This document shows positions 28,579 through 36,804 of a stretch of 64,000 nucleotides of DNA, in pieces. The notes beneath the pieces were generated by a model. The model saw only the letters and a program-made list of their open reading frames with translations, was not told where the DNA came from and did no database searches. The position numbers and the translations under genes were made by a program. This DNA is from Peribacillus frigoritolerans (GTDB lineage: Bacteria > Bacillota > Bacilli > Bacillales > DSM-1321): positions 124,001 to 188,000 of the forward strand of contig JAUPFL010000001.1 of NCBI GenBank assembly GCA_030562215.1. The letters run 5' to 3'. Position 1 is the first letter of the stretch; each line of letters begins with the position of its first letter.

Positions 28579-28618
28579 AAAAAGGAAGAGGGACTTTTGT
28601 AGTCCTCTTCCTTTTTTG
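28579..28618 (+). terminator. Strong terminator
   Basis: AAGGAAGAGGACT-type stem, 13-14 bp with one bulge, is followed by six T. Confidence 0.85.
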
Positions 28619-29060
28619 GTGTCTTTGTTTCTTCAGCCAATTACATTAAGAAAAATTCCAAAACACACTTCCTAGGGGTTCCACCAGCATTTTATACGAA
28701 ACCCCTCAAATGAACGTTTTAGGGAAATTCCTAATATATCAAGCTTTTTATCCTTAGCGTGGGAAATCTGATAAATGGATGGTGCTATTGCTATCTGGGA
28801 AGAAAGCAAAAAAGCTATATCGGGGCTTTTACTTCGATACTGATGTGATTTCAGTTATTGATTCCGTTGAGAGTGGAGTTAAGTCCGGATTAATCAATGA
28901 GTGTTTGCGAAGCGTGTTTATGTCGAAGAACTTACTATAAGATGTTGTTTTAAGGTCCTAGCAAGCCGTATAACAAGTGTTAGCGTTTTACTCAATGTAA
29001 AATAGTCCAACAAACTATTAAACGGCCTGTATGACCGAAATACTTGAACATTTTTGTGTT
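28619..29060. other. 440 bp without a supportable gene
   Basis: A plus-strand stretch (28780-28940) reads protein-like in pieces (DGAIAIWEESKKAISGLLLR, VISVIDSVESGVKSGL) but is cut by stops in every frame. I regard it as decayed coding sequence. Confidence 0.4.
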
Positions 29061-29092
29061 TCTTAATGAACTAACGCACCCGTTAGTTTAAG
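29061..29092 (+). repeat. Array repeat, right hairpin only
   Basis: CTTAATGAACTAACGCACCC plus GTTAGTTTAAG, a near-perfect palindrome of the right hairpin with its tail. Confidence 0.85.
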
Positions 29093-29134
29093 TACAATCC
29101 TTCACAATCTATTAGTAGGACTCTCCCCAAAAAA

Positions 29135-29298
29135 CTATCTAAAGAAATTTTTGATTGCTTCAATGCGTATTTTATGACCACAATCATCGCAACAAAAAGT
29201 CCTACTCTTTCTTTCCTTAAATTGTTTATATTTTAGTGAACCTTCGTATACTCTGAATATTTTTTACAACTATAACAAAGTACCTCATAGTAAATCAT
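29135..29298 (-). CDS. Small zinc-ribbon protein, about 54 aa, one frameshift
   Basis: ATG 29298 gives MIYYEVLCYSCKKYSEYT; after one shift near 29232 it continues FKERKSRTFCCDDCGHKIRI and EAIKNFFR. Two CxxC pairs make a zinc ribbon. The RBS TAGGAGGAT is strong. The family is not certain (YlaI-like in size). Confidence 0.6.
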
Positions 29299-29320
29299 TG
29301 TTATCCTCCTATGTGACACA

Positions 29321-29914
29321 TTACTTTTTAGTTGATTTATCGAAGATTGTAACCAGTTCTCTAGTATACTCCTGAACATCTAAATGTGGCTTTCTCATTA
29401 ATTCAATGGTGAACCCGTCAATGGCATTTCTTATTGTTAACGCCATCACCCTTGCCGATGGTCTTGTAAATTCTCGGAAAATTCCTTCTTGCATCCCTAG
29501 GGTGAGAATATTTTCAATTGGAAGTAAAATAGTTTCATCATGGTCTGCTGCAAACCGAAGTTTACCATCAGCAGTTCTCTGATTAGAAACCGTTTCTATA
29601 ACAGCGAAAACATGCTTCCGATTTTCATCTACGAATGTAAGATTGGATTCAATATACACCCGAAGCATTTCTTTAGGAGATTTTTGAGCTTCTATTCGTG
29701 GAGCAATATATGATTGCCAAGCCATATAGTATTCAATAGGTATTTGCTCCAATAATTCCTCTTTATTTGCAAAGTGATAAGAAATAACCCCCTTACTGAT
29801 TTTTGCACGTTTTGCAATTTGTCCTAAAGAGGCTTGAGCGTAACCTACTTCTGCGATTGTTTCAATCGCACATTCCACAATTTGAGCTCTACGAGCTTTT
29901 TCGATGAATGACAT
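29321..29914 (-). CDS. TetR-family transcriptional regulator, 197 aa
   Basis: The DNA-binding domain reads RAQIVECAIETIAEVGYAQA, SLGQIAKRAKISKGVISYHF and ANKEELLEQI. The ligand domain has IVTNQ-type loops and NAIDGFTIELMRKPHLDV. No adjacent efflux gene is obvious. GTACAGTCGTAC-like dyad sequence lies 50 bp upstream (29961-29973) and may be its own operator. The frame is intact. Confidence 0.88.
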   Translation of the reverse strand: MSFIEKARRAQIVECAIETIAEVGYAQASLGQIAKRAKISKGVISYHFANKEELLEQIPIEYYMAWQSYIAPRIEAQKSPKEMLRVYIESNLTFVDENRKHVFAVIETVSNQRTADGKLRFAADHDETILLPIENILTLGMQEGIFREFTRPSARVMALTIRNAIDGFTIELMRKPHLDVQEYTRELVTIFDKSTKK

Positions 29915-29987
29915 TTGTTTTTGGTTAGTTAGATCATTTTTTTACTCATGTTCTTATTTTAGTACAGTCGTACAAAAAAACAAACAA

Positions 29988-30021
29988 AAAACATTTAGGT
30001 GAAGATTATCTAAATGTTTTT
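29988..30021. terminator. Hairpin upstream of the TetR gene
   Basis: AAACATTTAG / CTAAATGTTTTT with an 11-base loop. It can terminate plus-strand transcription, or minus-strand transcription arriving from the VOC cassette upstream. Confidence 0.65.
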
Positions 30022-30033
30022 GAACCCCTTTAT

Positions 30034-30122
30034 ACAACTATCCTGCCCCGTTAGTGACATAAGAAAAAGCTGCCTTAAAGACAGCTCAGATTTTTCAGCT
30101 AACGCACCCGTTAGCTCTTTAA
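30034..30122 (+). repeat. Array repeat, complete
   Basis: Left CAACTATCCTGCCCCGTTAG, middle AGCTGCC..GACAGCT, right CTAACGCACCCGTTAGCTC. Confidence 0.9.
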
Positions 30123-30157
30123 GGCCTTGTATTGTACTCTATGTTTCAAAAAAGAAC

Positions 30158-30526
30158 TTATAAGTTCAAATTTTGAATCATTTCTACCCTATTACCAAAT
30201 GGGTCTCTAAATTCAAATCGTTCAAAATTTGGAATTGGAACACCATCAAGTATTTGTATATTCTCTTTTGTTAATCTATTTTTCCAATATGAGATGTCTT
30301 CTACTTCGTAAGCAATATGTGCTTTAGTTTTCAATCTATCAAAATCATCTTCTGTTCCTATATGTACATCTTTATCACCGACTTTTAACCAAAATCCTCC
30401 TCGTCCTTTAAGGGATTCGGGTTTTTCGATTTCTTGTAAACCTAAAATACCACAATAGAAATTTTTAGCCTTTTCTTCAGTCTCCTTTGGAATAGTTATC
30501 TGAACGTGATGTAATCCTTTAATCAT
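30158..30526 (-). CDS. VOC/glyoxalase-family protein, 122 aa
   Basis: A single VOC module from ATG 30526 (behind aggggtga): MIKGLHHVQITIPKETEEKA, FYCGILGLQEIEKP, KDVHIGTEDDF, HIAYEVEDISYWKNRL, and FEFRDPFGNRVEMIQN with the C-terminal glutamate ligand. HHVQI supplies the first histidine. It may be a lactoylglutathione-lyase-like or drug-binding protein. It is a one-gene cassette between repeats 30034 and 30672. Confidence 0.85.
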   Translation of the reverse strand: MIKGLHHVQITIPKETEEKAKNFYCGILGLQEIEKPESLKGRGGFWLKVGDKDVHIGTEDDFDRLKTKAHIAYEVEDISYWKNRLTKENIQILDGVPIPNFERFEFRDPFGNRVEMIQNLNL

Positions 30527-30671
30527 TTTATCACCCCTATGAATTCGAATTTTTCCCAAAATTTCCCCTTTAACTAAAGGATACTAAACTTCCAAAGTAA
30601 ATAAAATTTTATATTATTTATAAAAATACATAAGAATCTCTTATGGTTAATGTTTTATATTTATAGTTACA

Positions 30672-30821
30672 TCTTCAATTAACCTGCCCCGGTAGTTCAT
30701 TAAGCCAAAAAGGCCACCAAATGGCAGACCCGATCTCACTAACGCACCCATTAATTAAAGAAGAAAAGCTGCCTTAAAGACAGCTCTGATCTTTAGCTAA
30801 CACACCCGGTAGTTCAACAAG
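30672..30821 (+). repeat. Two fused/nested array repeats
   Basis: A left hairpin (TAACCTGCCCCGGTAG) with a foreign middle (GGCCACCAAATGG) and right hairpin (CTAACGCACCCATTA) is followed at once by a second middle AGCTGCC..GACAGCT and a second right hairpin (CTAACACACCCGGTAG). There is no gene between. Confidence 0.85.
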
Positions 30822-30878
30822 AAAACAGCTTAATAATAGAGTTTAGAGTTTTGTTTCAATTACCTATTAGTACAATTA

Positions 30879-31043
30879 CTATTTTTCCCTAAGATGATTT
30901 AATAGTGCAATAGCTAATAAAAGTATTGATAAGCCAGTCCCTGAACTATCGGGTCCCTCATCGAAGAAAATTGGAGAAACAAAGTGATTTAAAACTGTAA
31001 TGATTACAGCAAATGTAACCAAAGAAATATTTGTTATCTTCAA
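30879..31043 (-). CDS. Small membrane protein, about 54 aa
   Basis: The likely start is TTG 31043, after AGGAGGATTTTTCC, giving LKITNISLVTFAVIITVLNH and a second hydrophobic segment SGTGLSILLLAIALLNHL. The upstream ATG at 31076 lacks an RBS. Two spans are separated by FFDEGPDS. Function is unknown. It is a cassette between repeats 30672 and 31091. Confidence 0.55.
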   Translation of the reverse strand: MKITNISLVTFAVIITVLNHFVSPIFFDEGPDSSGTGLSILLLAIALLNHLREK

Positions 31044-31090
31044 AGGAAAAATCCTCCTATTAATTATCGAAAGCAAGTAAAAATTCTCCT

Positions 31091-31180
31091 TTGAACTATC
31101 CTGCCCCTATAGTTGCATAACGAAAAAGCTGCCTTAAAGACAGCTCTGATCTTCAGCTAACGCACCCATTAGCTGAATAA
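31091..31180 (+). repeat. Array repeat, complete
   Basis: Left GAACTATCCTGCCCCTATAG, middle AGCTGCC..GACAGCT, right CTAACGCACCCATTAG. Confidence 0.9.
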
Positions 31181-31189
31181 GGAGTCAAT

Positions 31190-31465
31190 CTACGAAAAAA
31201 AGACCCATAAAGCGAAAGCACCTATTACAACTGGAATGATTGATAACAGTATAAGAATTATTTTCGCTATAATGTAGGATTTACTTGCTATTTTGTGAAA
31301 AAGTATCATATCCTGTTCTGCCCAAGAAGCATAGGTATCATTTCTTATCCATTTCCACTTCTTAACTTCCTTCAGATGTTCTTCTTCCGTATATTTTAAC
31401 AAAACCAATATGAAAAAGATTATTCCTGGAATTAAAAACAATAATCCAACAACCAAAGCATCCAA
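31190..31465 (-). CDS. Two-span membrane protein, about 91 aa
   Basis: TTG 31465 (behind AGGAGGAGAAAGA) starts LDALVVGLLFLIPGIIFFIL. A charged cytosolic stretch (KYTEEEHLKEVKKWKWIRND) follows, then a second span (AKIILILLSIIPVVIGAFAL). The family is not recognised. Its stop lies ten bases from the 31091 repeat. Confidence 0.6.
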   Translation of the reverse strand: MDALVVGLLFLIPGIIFFILVLLKYTEEEHLKEVKKWKWIRNDTYASWAEQDMILFHKIASKSYIIAKIILILLSIIPVVIGAFALWVFFS

Positions 31466-31550
31466 TCTTTCTCCTCCTAAAAGGCTGTAATTCACATAAT
31501 TTTATCAGAAAACAATCATTTAGCCTTTAGGTAGAATATGGACATTCTTC

Positions 31551-31638
31551 TTCAACTATCCTGCCCCGTTTGTGCAGTAAAAAAGGGATCACCGCAGCGA
31601 TCCCAATCTATAACTCTCGCGCCCGTTTGTTCAATAAG
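31551..31638 (+). repeat. Array repeat with different middle hairpin
   Basis: The left arm is TTCAACTATCCTGCCCCG, the middle is GGGATCACCGCAGCGATCCC, and the right is CGCGCCCGTTTG with a ttcaataag tail. Confidence 0.8.
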
Positions 31639-31662
31639 AGAGATGAACATTTTTGGATTTCT

Positions 31663-32025
31663 TTAATTATCTCTTAAACGTTTCCTTAGTTCTGAGGCAA
31701 CATCAGTTGGGTTATGGATTTGAAAAATGACATATTTATACTTTTTATGTCCATTCAACTCAATTATGACTAGTGGTTCCCTACGTTCATAGGATAAGAA
31801 GTACCATTCATCCGAATATTTAAAACTACCCTCAAAAATATTTAATGGGGAAAATGAAGTACCAGGCATCCTTAGCATCCATTGTGGTGCGTCAAAATAA
31901 TCAACTAATACATCATTTATTATGTGGTAAGGAATTTGAACTTTTCGTTTCAAAGCAAAGTATCCAGTTAAACCTGTTAACTTTAAAATAAGTTCATTTT
32001 CACCAAAATGTATTTCTCTGCCCAA
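31663..32025 (-). CDS. Hypothetical protein, about 120 aa
   Basis: TTG 32025 (after GGGGAGGTATATAAA) or GTG/ATG near 32055 could start it. The sequence has YFALKRKVQIPYHIINDVLV, SFSPLNIFEGSFKYSDEWYF and LVIIELNGHKKYKYVIFQI, a beta-rich pattern like bacterial PH-domain proteins, and a helical C-terminus. That similarity is weak. It is a one-gene cassette. Confidence 0.6.
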   Translation of the reverse strand: MGREIHFGENELILKLTGLTGYFALKRKVQIPYHIINDVLVDYFDAPQWMLRMPGTSFSPLNIFEGSFKYSDEWYFLSYERREPLVIIELNGHKKYKYVIFQIHNPTDVASELRKRLRDN

Positions 32026-32098
32026 TTTATATACCTCCCCACAAGGATTTTCCACTTTAATATTTCCATTTTAACATCTCTTTTAGTTGTTACCCTTA

Positions 32099-32188
32099 TT
32101 GAAGTAACCTGCCCCGATAGTTCCATAAGAAAAAGCTGCCTTAAAGACAGCTCCGATCTTAAGCTAAAGCACCCGTTAGTTGATTAAG
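32099..32188 (+). repeat. Array repeat, complete
   Basis: Left GTAACCTGCCCCGATAG, middle AGCTGCC..GACAGCT, right CTAAAGCACCCGTTAG and TTGATTAAG tail. Confidence 0.9.
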
Positions 32189-32202
32189 AATGTTTTTAAA
32201 CG

Positions 32203-32670
32203 TTAACCTTTTAAACCCTCTTTCACTGCCCAATAATGATGTTCGTGAACAAGAAGTTCTCTCACACTGTCAATATTTATCCATTTTATATAGTGGTCAT
32301 CTTCAATTGGTTCCTGCATTTTATCCAACAATTCTGCCAAGTAGAAATATCCGTCATTTAGTAGGGGTTCATTTTTAGTGGATTGAAAATATCTCTTCGC
32401 ATTGCCAATAAAAGAACCTAAAATTACTTTGTACCCTGTTTCTTCTAACATTTCTCTTTCAAGGCATTCTTGATAACTTTCTTCATTTTCAATTCCACCA
32501 CCAGGTAAAAAATAATGTCCTCTGGAATTCTGGACAGCTAATACTTTATCAATTGCAGAATTGAAAATTATTGCATAAACACCTTTTCTTATTTGATAAT
32601 CAAAACCACCTATTTTTTCTCCAAAAACCTTATCCAATTTTTCACCTTCTTGCCCACTTAATCTTACCAA
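32203..32670 (-). CDS. NUDIX hydrolase, 155 aa
   Basis: It cleaves a nucleoside diphosphate linked to some moiety. The Nudix box is GGGIENEESYQECLEREMLE followed by ETGYKV, with all conserved glutamates. Flanking strands are GVYAIIFNSAIDKVLAVQN and GHYFLPGGG. The C-terminus ends HHYWAVKEGLKG. It is the MutT type; substrate unknown. It is a one-gene cassette between repeats at 32099 and 32678. The start is at or after M1; no strong RBS was seen. Confidence 0.88.
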   Translation of the reverse strand: MVRLSGQEGEKLDKVFGEKIGGFDYQIRKGVYAIIFNSAIDKVLAVQNSRGHYFLPGGGIENEESYQECLEREMLEETGYKVILGSFIGNAKRYFQSTKNEPLLNDGYFYLAELLDKMQEPIEDDHYIKWINIDSVRELLVHEHHYWAVKEGLKG

Positions 32671-32677
32671 GTCAAAA

Positions 32678-32709
32678 TCAACTAACCTGCCCCGTTAGCT
32701 TAATAACAA
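32678..32709 (+). repeat. Array repeat, left hairpin only
   Basis: CAACTAACCTGCCCCGTTAG with a cttaata tail; a different sequence follows. Confidence 0.75.
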
Positions 32710-32738
32710 AAAGGCTACATTGCCTGCTCCTCCTAAAT

Positions 32739-32978
32739 TCATTCAGGTTCAACAGTAAAGTTTTTTACTGGCTTTACTATGACTTCTTCAATTGTAAAAT
32801 TAGGAGAATCATATTTAAGATATATATGTCCTTTCCTTACGTATTCCTCAGCTTCCTCAATGGTTTTAAAGCGTTTAGCATAACCATCACCAGAGCACCT
32901 GTCCGGATAGCCTGTTGAACGTAAATCCTCATAAATATAGTATTTGAATTTATTTAAGTAATTGGACACTATGTACAT
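32739..32978 (-). CDS. Hypothetical protein, 79 aa
   Basis: MYIVSNYLNKFKYYIYEDLR, then GYPDRCSGDGYAKRFKTIEE, AEEYVRKGHIYLKYDSP and FTIEEVIVKPVKNFTVEPE. It is a compact alpha/beta protein without membrane segments. It is not recognised. The RBS aaggagg lies before the ATG. It is a cassette between 32678 and 33033. Confidence 0.65.
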   Translation of the reverse strand: MYIVSNYLNKFKYYIYEDLRSTGYPDRCSGDGYAKRFKTIEEAEEYVRKGHIYLKYDSPNFTIEEVIVKPVKNFTVEPE

Positions 32979-33032
32979 TAAAAATCCTCCTTAAATTCCG
33001 CGATTTATTTACCACAAAAACCCAATTTATTT

Positions 33033-33110
33033 CTTCAACTAACCTGCCCCGTTAGTTCCATAAAGAAAAAGCTGCCTTAAAGACAGCTCCGATCTTCAGC
33101 TAACGCACCA
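33033..33110 (+). repeat. Array repeat, nearly complete
   Basis: Left CAACTAACCTGCCCCGTTAG, middle AGCTGCC..GACAGCT, right arm CTAACGCACC only. Confidence 0.88.
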
Positions 33111-33116
33111 TCAATC

Positions 33117-33530
33117 CTACAAATTCTTATTGGCTTTCTTCATTGCTTCTATTAAGTTCTCCGCAAAAATACGTGGTGAATTAGCGTCATAATGGCCTTT
33201 TACAATATCAATAATTACTTTTCCTGTTGAATCCATTGTAAGGTTCGAAATATAATCATGTTTTCCAGAAGCAGACTTATACCAAAACTCCAATTTGTCA
33301 CCATTAATTATTGCTTTCAAACCTCTAGATGTATTTGAAACTACCTCATCTAGCGCACTTTGCTTGAGTCCACCAAACGTCTTTTCTGAAGCATTAACTG
33401 TTGCATCAGAAGCAAATTTGGCTATTTCAGAAATCGCCTTAGACTTTTTTCCAGAATTCCCCCTCCTTGCTGCAAAGCATCCAAAAACTGTTGTTACTAC
33501 TAGAGGTACAATCGCTTTTGATATTTTCAT
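33117..33530 (-). CDS. Hypothetical secreted or anchored protein, 137 aa
   Basis: A short hydrophobic N-terminus (MKISKAIVPLVVTTVFGCFA) includes a VFGC that could be a lipobox. It is followed by basic and helical stretches (SEIAKFASDATVNASEKTFG) and LEFWYKSASGKHDYISNLTM, then RIFAENLIEAMKKANKN. Function is unknown. The gene ends seven bases from the repeat. Confidence 0.6.
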   Translation of the reverse strand: MKISKAIVPLVVTTVFGCFAARRGNSGKKSKAISEIAKFASDATVNASEKTFGGLKQSALDEVVSNTSRGLKAIINGDKLEFWYKSASGKHDYISNLTMDSTGKVIIDIVKGHYDANSPRIFAENLIEAMKKANKNL

Positions 33531-33639
33531 ATCGTCATATCTCCTAATTTAATTAAATTTCTGTGTCATCAGATCTACTTTTCTTCACAAATCTTCCTGA
33601 ATATTAACATAAATATCCGTTTTGTTAATTAATATTATT

Positions 33640-33803
33640 TTGTAGATTTAAAACAAAGTTTGATCAAATTAATCCAAGAAACCTTGTTAAATGAATAAAT
33701 AGAAAGAGCATGTTTTGAAAAAAGATTAATTAAAACATGCCCTTATAATATTTAATTGGATTATTCTTTTATAAAAAAGATTGATCCTTTTTGTGTTCCT
33801 TAT
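33640..33803 (+). repeat. Extended repeat segment preceding a right hairpin
   Basis: A 160-bp A/T-rich stretch containing aagtttgatcaaattaat, aaaacatgcccttataat and aaaaagattgatc is repeated in part at 47955-48090 and 59010-59061. In each case it leads into the right-hairpin motif or a gene end. Confidence 0.65.
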
Positions 33804-33831
33804 GCAACTAAGCACCCGTTAGTTCATTAAG
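33804..33831 (+). repeat. Array repeat, right hairpin only; supplies a stop codon
   Basis: CAACTAAGCACCCGTTAG plus TTCATTAAG. The TTA of the tail is the stop codon of the hydrolase gene on the minus strand. Confidence 0.85.
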
Positions 33832-34684
33832 AATAGGTTTTCGTTGTCAGTCCTTTGAAATCAGAAACCATCTGAAGGAATTCTTCTTTCTCTTCTAAAT
33901 ACGGTACGTGATTACTTTTTTCAAAAATATAAAGTTTGGAATTTTTTAAACCTGCATTTATTTCTTCAGAAAAAACAAGAGGACATTGGGCATCGTATCT
34001 TCCACAATAAACAATGGTCGGGATAGTAACCTGATACAGTTCATTTTGAATGTCGTAGTTTGGCAAGTCATTAAAGGAATAATAATCTAGCCTTTTTTGT
34101 ACAACTTTTCCACTGCTCGGTTTCTTAAAATATTCATCCCATCTTTCTATGTTATATAAAGACATATTAGTCCATTCTCTGTTAGCATTTCTTCGCTCTT
34201 CAGTGGTAGAGTCAGGAGATTTTAATACGGCAAAAATCTTTTTTAGTTTTTTATTTAGTGGACTACGAGGACTATAAATACTCCCTTCGTGTTCCATATA
34301 TCTTTTAGTAGCAGTTGCTCCTCCAACTAATAGTTTTGTCAGAGATTTTGGAAACATTGTTGCATAAATTAAACCAAGCATTCCTCCAGTTGAATGCCCT
34401 GCAAAGCACCATTTATTATAATTTAAAGCTTCCCTAATAGCCTCTAAATCCTTAGAGGTTTCCTTCATACTTAATTCCTCTTCTATACCTGCTTTGCAAG
34501 AGTTTCCTGCTTCTTTTAAGTTTATTAGATAAACTTTGAATTGACTTAAAAAAGTGTCGGCGAAATAATAACCTAATTCATTAAACTCACTATATAAATG
34601 GGTAATACACACTGGTTCTCCTTTTCCTTGGGTAAAGATTTCAAACTTTCCACGAGATGTACTTATAAACATTCTCTCCCACAT
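33827..34684 (-). CDS. Alpha/beta hydrolase (proline-iminopeptidase type), 285 aa
   Basis: The nucleophile elbow is FAGHSTGGMLGL. The acid is likely the Asp in VYCGRYDAQCPL, and the His is in FEKSNHVPYLEE. The early HLYSEFNELGYYFADTF replaces the usual HG oxyanion strand and is distinctive for this subgroup. The cap region (PRSPLNKKLKKIF) is helical. Substrate unknown. The stop TAA is encoded by the downstream repeat (33827-33829), so the gene 3' end and repeat are fused. Confidence 0.85.
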   Translation of the reverse strand: MWERMFISTSRGKFEIFTQGKGEPVCITHLYSEFNELGYYFADTFLSQFKVYLINLKEAGNSCKAGIEEELSMKETSKDLEAIREALNYNKWCFAGHSTGGMLGLIYATMFPKSLTKLLVGGATATKRYMEHEGSIYSPRSPLNKKLKKIFAVLKSPDSTTEERRNANREWTNMSLYNIERWDEYFKKPSSGKVVQKRLDYYSFNDLPNYDIQNELYQVTIPTIVYCGRYDAQCPLVFSEEINAGLKNSKLYIFEKSNHVPYLEEKEEFLQMVSDFKGLTTKTYS

Positions 34685-34759
34685 AATGTTCCCCCAAAAA
34701 CGAAATGTATATTATTGTAAATTCGGCATTTTTTAGAGGAAATCCTTCCAAGTTACTGA

Positions 34760-34848
34760 TGAACTAAACTGCCCCGTTAGTGCCATAAGAAAAAGCTGCC
34801 TTAAAGACAGCTCCGATCTTCAGCTAAAGCACCCGTTAGCTAAACAAG
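34760..34848 (+). repeat. Array repeat, complete
   Basis: Left GAACTAAACTGCCCCGTTAG, middle AGCTGCC..GACAGCT, right CTAAAGCACCCGTTAG. Confidence 0.9.
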
Positions 34849-34857
34849 AAGTTATAG

Positions 34858-35364
34858 TTATTGCACTTTTTTTAAAAAATATTGAACATCTTTTGGTGAT
34901 TTTAAGATAATAACTTCTTTATCTTTAGACAACTGATCAAGTCTCTCTAAAATTTTAGGTCGTTTTGTCTTGGGATATTCCCATATCCATTTAAAAAACT
35001 CAAAGGAAAATCTTTCTTCGCAACCTTCTCCCATATCTGGTCTTGTTTTATTTCGATATTGAAGCATTCTTTTAAATGCACGAAAGACGCAAATTGTTCT
35101 CGGAATATCAAGAAAGATTATTGTATCGGCTGCATTAAGTCTTATCTCCATTGTCCCACCATAGTTCCCATCAATAATCCATTCTTCTTCTTTAACCAAT
35201 TCCTTTTGAACTTTTCTTTGTTCATCTCTTGGAACACCTACCCAATTAGGTTTCCAAAATAATGCATCAAGATGATAAACATTTCTTTTTGACTTTTCGC
35301 CTAACTGCCTTGCCAAAGTGGATTTTCCAGAACCCCCCGAACCAATAATTACAATTTTTTTCAC
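34858..35364 (-). CDS. P-loop kinase of the DNA-topology-modulation/FlaR type, 168 aa
   Basis: GTG 35364 (behind AGGGGAGG) gives VKKIVIIGSGGSGKSTLARQ, a Walker A of the adenylate-kinase-like class. It continues YHLDALFWKPNWVGVPRDEQ, EEWIIDGNYGGTMEIRL, ADTIIFLDIPRTICVFRAFK and a C-terminal lid. Proteins of this kind are often called FlaR or topology-modulation proteins, but probably phosphorylate small molecules. It is a one-gene cassette. Confidence 0.82.
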   Translation of the reverse strand: MKKIVIIGSGGSGKSTLARQLGEKSKRNVYHLDALFWKPNWVGVPRDEQRKVQKELVKEEEWIIDGNYGGTMEIRLNAADTIIFLDIPRTICVFRAFKRMLQYRNKTRPDMGEGCEERFSFEFFKWIWEYPKTKRPKILERLDQLSKDKEVIILKSPKDVQYFLKKVQ

Positions 35365-35421
35365 CAGATACCTCCCCTTATAAAAGCAAACTAATTCCAC
35401 AAAAAAGGGTAATAATCCTTC

Positions 35422-35507
35422 TTAAGCAATCCTGCCCCGTTAGTTCCATAAGAAAAAGCTGCCTTAATGACAGCTCCGATCTTCAGCTAACGCACCCGTT
35501 AGTTTAA
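35422..35507 (+). repeat. Array repeat, complete
   Basis: Left CAATCCTGCCCCGTTAG, middle AGCTGCCTTAATGACAGCT (variant base shared with the next copy), right CTAACGCACCCGTTAG. Confidence 0.9.
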
Positions 35508-35585
35508 GTGTATTAAATCACAAACTTAGCTGGTTTTGTTTAATAAGAAAGATGTGCTCAAAACTCATTTTTATTCATTATCAGG

Positions 35586-35670
35586 AATGCTGCCCCGTTA
35601 GTAGTTGCATAAAGAAAAAGCTGCCTTAATGACAGCTCCGATCTTAAGCTAACGCACCCAATAGTTTAAG
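35586..35670 (+). repeat. Array repeat, complete, close behind the previous one
   Basis: Left AATGCTGCCCCGTTAGTAG, middle AGCTGCCTTAATGACAGCT, right CTAACGCACCCAATAG. Only about 80 bp lie between it and the previous copy, with no ORF. Confidence 0.9.
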
Positions 35671-35707
35671 TACATTTTTCACTTACTGGTTAATTCAATG
35701 GTGACAG

Positions 35708-36109
35708 CTATCTCTTTTCAATCGCCATACGCAAGTTTGAAATGACACCAAGAAGCACTAGTAACGAACAAAACATTTTTTCAAAAGGTGTTCCTAATAA
35801 TTGTTGTAAAAACCCAAAAGACCAAAGTACAACAAAAAACCAACATATAATGGTTCTTCCTCTTTTATGTTTATAAAGTCTATTTCCACCAACAATTTGC
35901 GTGAAGACTCCTCCCATAATACAAATAATGATACTTATAATCGATATTGGTAGTTGAGCAGCATAGGAAACAGACCGTCCACCATTAACCCATGTGAATG
36001 GAATAACACCGCTAATAATAAGAACATGGAGTAACAATGTTATTCCGTAAAAACAAATCCCCATAAATACAGCCATTTTCAGTTCAATTTTTCTAACTCT
36101 TCTTAGCAT
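35708..36109 (-). CDS. Hypothetical membrane protein, 133 aa
   Basis: Four hydrophobic segments: GICFYGITLLLHVLIISGVI, LPISIISIIICIMGGVF, TIICWFFVVLWSFGFLQQLL and MFCSLLVLLGVISNLRMAI. Both ends are basic. The family is not recognised. It is a one-gene cassette after repeat 35586. Confidence 0.65.
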   Translation of the reverse strand: MLRRVRKIELKMAVFMGICFYGITLLLHVLIISGVIPFTWVNGGRSVSYAAQLPISIISIIICIMGGVFTQIVGGNRLYKHKRGRTIICWFFVVLWSFGFLQQLLGTPFEKMFCSLLVLLGVISNLRMAIEKR

Positions 36110-36255
36110 ATATAACCTCGCTTTTTCCCAACTTTACTGTATTACACGTTACCCTTATTATATTGGAGACCACGGAGATGAATCATTATCAAATTTATGC
36201 TTTAACAGAAAAATCCATGCTAATCCAAATTAAAATAAAGGTTTAGGCATTCTTG

Positions 36256-36281
36256 TTAAACTATCACACCCTTTAGTCTAA
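36256..36281 (+). repeat. Degenerate array hairpin
   Basis: TTAAACTATCACACCCTTTAG plus a tctaag tail, most like the right hairpin. Confidence 0.5.
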
Positions 36282-36303
36282 GTACATTTGTTCACATATT
36301 AGT

Positions 36304-36531
36304 TCAAATAGAAGATAAATTAAAAAAGAGCAGATAATTTTTAGTTATCTGCCCTTCCTTTTTAACGGTTGGAATGACTATTGACTGCCTAGACCAAAAC
36401 ATTATCATTACCACCAACCGTCCAACATTATATCGCGCTAATACTATTGAAAATCCACCAAATATATAAATACTTACTTTAATAAAATTATTTTGTTCAT
36501 TAATTAATAAAGTTTTTAAATTGATTTTCAA
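36304..36531 (-). CDS. Hypothetical small protein, 75 aa
   Basis: TTG 36531 after GAGGAGATATAAC gives MKINLKTLLINEQNNFIKVS, then a hydrophobic stretch (IYIFGGFSIVLARYNVGRLV). The C-terminal half is unremarkable and may be frameshifted. The only support is the good RBS. Confidence 0.4.
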   Translation of the reverse strand: MKINLKTLLINEQNNFIKVSIYIFGGFSIVLARYNVGRLVVMIMFWSRQSIVIPTVKKEGQITKNYLLFFNLSSI

Positions 36532-36602
36532 GTTATATCTCCTCTTGCATAGTCGTGCTAATTAAATTATTTTTAAGGGGACTGTTCCTATTTCTCGAAT
36601 TA

Positions 36603-36629
36603 AAAAACCGGGCGGCATCAGCCGTCCGG
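36603..36629 (-). terminator. Terminator of the DUF1540 gene
   Basis: A nine-bp GC-rich stem CCGGGCGGC/GCCGTCCGG with loop ATCA is followed on the minus strand by a T run. Confidence 0.88.
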
Positions 36630-36645
36630 CCCATTCTGTATTCCA

Positions 36646-36804
36646 TTATTGTTTGCGAGGTTCAAAGGTTTTACAAGCCGTTTCCTCAACATTGTCAGCA
36701 TCATTGTTATCAAGGCCCACGACATAAATGGAGTCGGCAACACATTGATTCCCCTCGGCCCAGTACGTACAATTCTCTACGTTACACAAAACTTCGAGTT
36801 TCAT
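36646..36804 (-). CDS. DUF1540 cysteine-rich small protein, 52 aa
   Basis: MKLEVLCNVENCTYWAEGNQ, CVADSIYVVG, then DADNVEETACKTFEPRKQ. Four cysteines in the C-x4-C-x7-C...C arrangement are typical of DUF1540, a short probable metal-binding domain found in spore-formers. The RBS GAGGAGGAGA and a terminator within 20 bp of the stop frame it neatly. Confidence 0.82.
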   Translation of the reverse strand: MKLEVLCNVENCTYWAEGNQCVADSIYVVGLDNNDADNVEETACKTFEPRKQ

